Positions 61,701 to 64,000 of a DNA stretch of 64,000 bases are shown piece by piece. The notes beneath the pieces are model-generated. The model had not been told where the DNA came from and ran no database searches. It worked only from the letters and a program-made list of their open reading frames with translations. The DNA comes from Chryseobacterium gleum. GTDB lineage: Bacteria; Bacteroidota; Bacteroidia; Flavobacteriales_D; Crocinitomicaceae. The position numbers and the translations under genes were made by a program. The stretch covers positions 52,968 to 116,967 of the forward strand of contig CAMDAH010000007.1 of assembly GCA_945888625.1 (NCBI GenBank), in the 5' to 3' direction. The first letter of the stretch is position 1. Every line of letters begins with the position of its first letter.

Positions 61701-62027
61701 TTGATTATTTGAACCATTTAGGCCATTGGTACGAGCCCAGAATGAAATAGAACGAGAATTACTCCCAGTTACTCCTGAATAATTTGTTTGTATGTAATCA
61801 TTCACCCCATCAAAACTATACGCACTATTTGCCATCCCAAAGCGGTCAGCAGTTATCGTTGCGCCATTTACGGTGCCGTTATTCCCATTCACACTCAGGT
61901 CATTCGCATTCCCCGTAAAGGGCCACCAACCCACAAGGCCATTAGTGGGAACATAAGAAGGTAATTGAGCAAATATATTATTGCTTAACCCTAGGATAAT
62001 AAAACAGAGAGGTAAAAAAACTTTCAT
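58728..62027 (-). CDS. T9SS type A adhesin with two LamG domains and tandem Ig-like repeats
   Basis: A 1099-residue secreted protein with a signal peptide (1-20, IFAQ). Two LamG/concanavalin-like domains are at about 25-245 and 285-505, each beginning GLVGWWPF/GLVGYWPF and containing FSFDGxN/YGFNGAS, GQLDDIGIWNRALTQQEI and DGNL-type turns. Both carry the NGNNG-SVNGAT region. Five near-identical 70-residue Ig-like repeats (about 548-897) follow, each with CAGTSVTLSGSGATSYVWNN. Then come one PKD/Ig-like module and a T9SS type A sorting domain (IYPNPSFSYIKIMG). The role is presumably binding to surfaces or polysaccharides. It has a TATCTTTG -7 box at 62102-62109 on the minus strand. Confidence 0.86.
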   Translation of the reverse strand: MKVFLPLCFIILGLSNNIFAQLPSYVPTNGLVGWWPFTGNANDLSVNGNNGTVNGATITADRFGMANSAYSFDGVNDYIQTNYSGVTGSNSRSISFWARTNGLNGSNNQNMNAFCYGNNSTGAVFEVALNHACEGLTLDIDNGVNTKSETTCNNNWNNFVIVFDNSSGNNFNAVAYYCNGILLTTTCSQGNLTSINTSSINPVVFGSYWNHLIRFFQGQLDDIGIWNRALTQQEITNLYNANNAPQASITAANNSVCAGQSTTITATVANAGTSCNTAGLPPSLNNGLVGYWPFCGNAIDASGNGNNGSVNGATLTADRFGVVNSAYGFNGASRIDIGSLNNQIGIPNSSWSVNCWFKSAGSQIGDMVMVSDYSSASGGDQVISTWLVLWSYSYNNKVGSHIRYFPNGWDALSNNSYNDNQWHSLVSVAETGNLRIYIDGNLITAVPYPSNTNYQGSPFFRFGTILFNGQFDSYFQGQLDDIGIWNRALSAQEVSQLYNAGQATYLWSNGATTPSITVTPTQTTTYTCTISMNGATTTQNQTITVNALPTVSASANQTICAGTSVTLSGSGATSYVWNNGVTNATAFTPVATQNYTVTGTDANGCVNTAQVQVSVNALPIVIAGANQTVCAGTSVTLSGTGATSYVWNNGVANATAFTPVATQTYTVTGTNANGCVNTAQVQVTVNALPIVSAGANQTVCAGTSVTLSGSGATSYVWNNGITNANAFTPVATQTYTVTGTDANGCTNTAQVALTVNALPTVSAGANQTLCAGSPLTLSGSGATTYAWNNGVTNGVAFTPANTQTYTVTGTDANGCVNTAQVQVSVNALPTVSAGANQTVCSGTSVTLSGSGATSYVWNNGVTNATAFTPVATQTYAVTGIDSNLCSNSDTMYLTVNESSSSFLNQTACDFYTLNGQNYTQSGTYLQTLTNTLGCDSTINLNLTMNYSPTTPMVSVTNDVNLSTTVQLNASYQWIICSDNTNVPGATTSTYTATSNGLYGVIVSNTCGADTSNCINIDNIGLNENLKESIIIYPNPSFSYIKIMGLNTVGSDFEVRDGQGRILKIGNVSSTNSIIDLGSFEAGIYWVNIKGIGVYELVKE
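59337..60386. repeat. five 210-bp tandem repeats inside the LamG adhesin gene
   Basis: Five in-frame 210-base units begin on the minus strand at 60386, 60176, 59966, 59756 and 59546, each coding a 70-residue Ig-like module that starts LP(T/I)V. The unit boundaries are exactly 210 bases apart; the last unit diverges near its end. Sequence identity is high enough that recombination between units is likely. Confidence 0.92.
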
Positions 62028-62056
62028 AAGTATTTATCTTTAGAACTTGGTGCTTT

Positions 62057-62068
62057 AAAAAAAAAAAA
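62057..62068. repeat. 12-base poly-A tract upstream of the adhesin gene
   Basis: Twelve consecutive A residues lie between the -7 box at 62102-62109 and the ATG at 62027. Such homopolymers slip during replication and can change promoter or leader spacing. Confidence 0.6.
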
Positions 62069-62157
62069 CATGGCTTCGGTAGAATTACAGCCAACACATT
62101 TCAAAGATAATCAGAAATATTATTCGTGTTGAATAATTTACTGCGAATAAGAGCGAA

Positions 62158-63525
62158 CTAGGACCTTTCCCCTATTTTATTGTGTTTTAAAGCGATCGCT
62201 ACTTTTTCATGGAGCATTAGGATCTTCATGCGGCTGTCTTGGGGATGCTGGTATTCAGAAATTGCCTTTTCCTCCAAAAGTTGAGTTTTGAAATAGAATT
62301 CCAGCGCTTGTTTCAGACCCTTGAGTAAGGTTTCTCTTCTTTTTTTCAAGGTGTCAATGCTTGGGTTGTCCTGCGCAACAAAATCATTGATTTCATTCAT
62401 TTCAATTTTTAAATCTGGCTTGCTTAACCAAAAATTGAGTAATTCCACTTCCACTTTTTTAAATTCATAGACTTTTAATTCTTTGGGTTTGTCGCTTGAT
62501 TTTTTTCTTCTTCGAATGATTAAATAACTTAGGATTAGAACAAGGAAACCTATAATAATAGAAGTAAGCCTTGAATAATTGTAAGGAGCGACTACAGGTA
62601 CCAATAATGGCCTAGTCTCCACTATATTTTTAAAGAAATCAGATTTGTTATAAACCAAAACCTGGTAGCCATTGCTATTGGGTGACGTGGAGAAGGCAAT
62701 TATTTTATTCGTAATTTCAAAAATATTCTCGATTTGAAAGTTTTCTGGATATAAATACTTAGAAATTTTGTTGTTTTCGTAATCTAAATAATAAAAAAAG
62801 CGATTCGTCAATAGAAAGGGAGATAGTTCTGTTTTATCGAAAAAATCAGAAAAACGAACTTTCAAATTGAGCGTCCCTATTGCGCTCCATTTTAATTTAT
62901 TCAAATCAAATGAAAAAACCTGCGTTGAATCACCCGTATAGTTTGGCTTAAAAACGATACAGTTCAATTTATCTTTCAATTTAGTCGCATACCGATTTAA
63001 ATGTGCGCTGGGTATTTGGTCACCAATAGTGGTGACTTTATACCATTCTTTGGTTGAGAAATCAAAAGAGGTCATTAAGTTCTTATATGAAAAATACCCG
63101 TAGCCGCCAAATATGTAGGGACTTCCATTATGCATAAAAACAGTTCCATCGAATTGATTTTTATGATGAAAAGAGCGATCAATTCTGATAATAGAATCAT
63201 GCTGCCACTTATAAACAATCCCACAACCTCGATCTACAAAATAGACATGGTCTTGCTCGTCTGTTACTATTTTGTATCCCTTTGCAAATTCGAAAAAAAT
63301 ATCGTCGGCATCTCTGTAATAGGGAATCACTTTTGTTGCGCCAGTAGTTAAATCAATTTGAGTGTAATGAATAGAGTCGTCAAAAATCAATACGCTATTT
63401 TTTTTAGCATCAATAAAAAGTAAATCAGTTCTATTTTTTAACTCCACCCTAAAAAGCTGAGCAGAGGCTCCCGCAACAAGAAGAAACAAGAAAGTGATGA
63501 GTAGAAAAAACCTATTGTTGTGCAT
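62158..63525 (-). CDS. propeller-type membrane protein with C-terminal helical domain
   Basis: The start is set at the ATG at 63525 (Met19 of the longer frame), giving a signal peptide ending GASAQ. The 455-residue product has a periplasmic region (about 25-315) with Kelch-like strands (VFMHNGSPYIFGGYGYF). A single membrane helix is at about 318-338 (SIIIGFLVLILSYLIIRRRKK). A C-terminal cytoplasmic helical domain follows, with LLNFWLSKPDLKIEMNEIN and RRETLLKGLKQALEF. The layout is that of Bacteroidota one-component sensors whose C-terminal domain binds DNA or partners, but I cannot confirm an HTH. Confidence 0.7.
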   Translation of the reverse strand: MHNNRFFLLITFLFLLVAGASAQLFRVELKNRTDLLFIDAKKNSVLIFDDSIHYTQIDLTTGATKVIPYYRDADDIFFEFAKGYKIVTDEQDHVYFVDRGCGIVYKWQHDSIIRIDRSFHHKNQFDGTVFMHNGSPYIFGGYGYFSYKNLMTSFDFSTKEWYKVTTIGDQIPSAHLNRYATKLKDKLNCIVFKPNYTGDSTQVFSFDLNKLKWSAIGTLNLKVRFSDFFDKTELSPFLLTNRFFYYLDYENNKISKYLYPENFQIENIFEITNKIIAFSTSPNSNGYQVLVYNKSDFFKNIVETRPLLVPVVAPYNYSRLTSIIIGFLVLILSYLIIRRRKKSSDKPKELKVYEFKKVEVELLNFWLSKPDLKIEMNEINDFVAQDNPSIDTLKKRRETLLKGLKQALEFYFKTQLLEEKAISEYQHPQDSRMKILMLHEKVAIALKHNKIGERS

Positions 63526-63615
63526 ACATTCAAAGGTATAAGAAAAACACTTGAGCGATAGTAAATTTACGTGAGACAAGCCCGTTCTCCTATTTTCCCC
63601 TATTTATTTGAGGGG

Positions 63616-63876
63616 CTATTTTGATTGAATATAATTGACATCCAACCAAGAGCCAGCGTTGAAACAATCGATTCCATGGTGTGATAGAAATTGAGCAGCA
63701 TGCCCACTTCTTCCACCACTTGCACAACAGAGAACCAAGGGTTGTTTCATGGCCTTTAACTCATCCATCCTATTTTCAATTTCTTGTAACGGGATGTTTA
63801 TTGATCCATCTACATGGCCCCCATTAAATTCTTCTTTTGTCCTAACATCTACGACCCGACTTGTTTTGTGCTTCAA
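63616..63876 (-). CDS. small rhodanese-domain protein
   Basis: An 86-residue rhodanese. The catalytic loop is CCASGGRSG, with the active Cys followed by the R(S/T)G loop; other signatures are VVDVRTKEEF, GHVDGSINIPL and the C-terminal GIDCFNAGSW. It transfers sulfur or acts as a sulfur carrier. The TTG at 63876 is used; no ATG is in frame before the upstream stop. The frame is open for another 16 codons upstream (to a TAG), and a run of nine A residues lies there. The N-terminus is therefore uncertain, and a frameshift near the A-run would restore a longer protein. Confidence 0.8.
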   Translation of the reverse strand: MKHKTSRVVDVRTKEEFNGGHVDGSINIPLQEIENRMDELKAMKQPLVLCCASGGRSGHAAQFLSHHGIDCFNAGSWLDVNYIQSK

Positions 63877-64000
63877 ATCGCATTGTGGACTTTTTTTTTC
63901 AAAAGGAAAAGAGTAAAAAATTTGCTAGTTATTACACGCAATGTGTTTTTGGAAATTAGTGGGCAAGCTACTTTTTTAAACATAACGCCAATACGTTTAA

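Noticed and set aside
63877..64000. Short minus-strand frame from an ATG near 63983
   Set aside because: It ends in about 37 codons and has a random composition; kept only as a possible extension of the rhodanese if the A-run is misread.

Overview
The window is an AT-rich, gene-dense stretch of a Bacteroidota chromosome, most likely class Flavobacteriia and order Flavobacteriales. The family looks closest to Crocinitomicaceae (Fluviicola-like), but I place it by style only. The evidence is TAnnTTTG promoter elements, few Shine-Dalgarno sites, SusC/SusD proteins, many secreted proteins with type IX secretion (T9SS) C-terminal signals, 'CxxxC' SCO proteins beside paired cox3 genes, and a Nudix-type sugar regulator. 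There are no rRNA or tRNA genes, insertion sequences, prophage or CRISPR arrays that I can see.

Layout. 1-13 kb: housekeeping and envelope genes (TPR lipoprotein, quinone oxidoreductase, tadA, ridA-like, rRNA-type methyltransferase, thioredoxin-like protein, TonB receptor, rluB-type pseudouridine synthase, yraN, a large T9SS type B surface protein). 13-19.6 kb: LEA14-like lipoprotein, polA, dxr and small conserved proteins. 19.6-32.3 kb: a beta-glucan (laminarin-type) utilisation region. It has a T9SS protein with two CBM-like modules, GH3, GH16, a PKD lipoprotein, SusD and SusC in one minus-strand operon, then a Nudix-family regulator and a FucP-type sugar permease. 32.5-34.5 kb: dxs. 34.5-40 kb: respiratory operon (heme O synthase, two cox3 paralogues with large inserted domains, cox4, two SCO proteins, DUF420). 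40-47.5 kb: OmpA protein, DUF4403 lipoprotein, icd, fumC, a 53-residue membrane peptide and a glycine-rich T9SS protein. 47.6-55 kb: the TonB energy cluster exbB-exbD-exbD-tonB with a phosphate-binding-like lipoprotein and a TPR protein, then an NhaD antiporter and an M28 peptidase. 56-64 kb: accessory surface genes, namely a MORN-repeat protein, a 1099-residue LamG adhesin with five 210-bp tandem repeats, a propeller/membrane protein and a small rhodanese.

How it fits together. Outer-membrane TonB receptors (SusC and the 817-residue receptor) would be energised by the ExbB/ExbD/TonB cluster. SusC/D, the PKD lipoprotein, GH16 and GH3 would capture and degrade a beta-1,3-glucan to glucose, which the MFS permease imports. 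The Nudix-like regulator probably acts at an inverted repeat overlapping the susC promoter. The cox/SCO operon builds the terminal oxidase. Many convergent genes end within a few bases of each other, and several genes have a -7 promoter box 4-6 bases before the ATG, which predicts leaderless mRNAs.

I did not find a clearly new defence or mobile system. The best candidates for new biology are the inserted domains in both Cox3 proteins, a divergent module apparently shared by the glucan-locus lipoprotein and the neighbouring T9SS protein, and the TonB protein with an extra N-terminal membrane segment.
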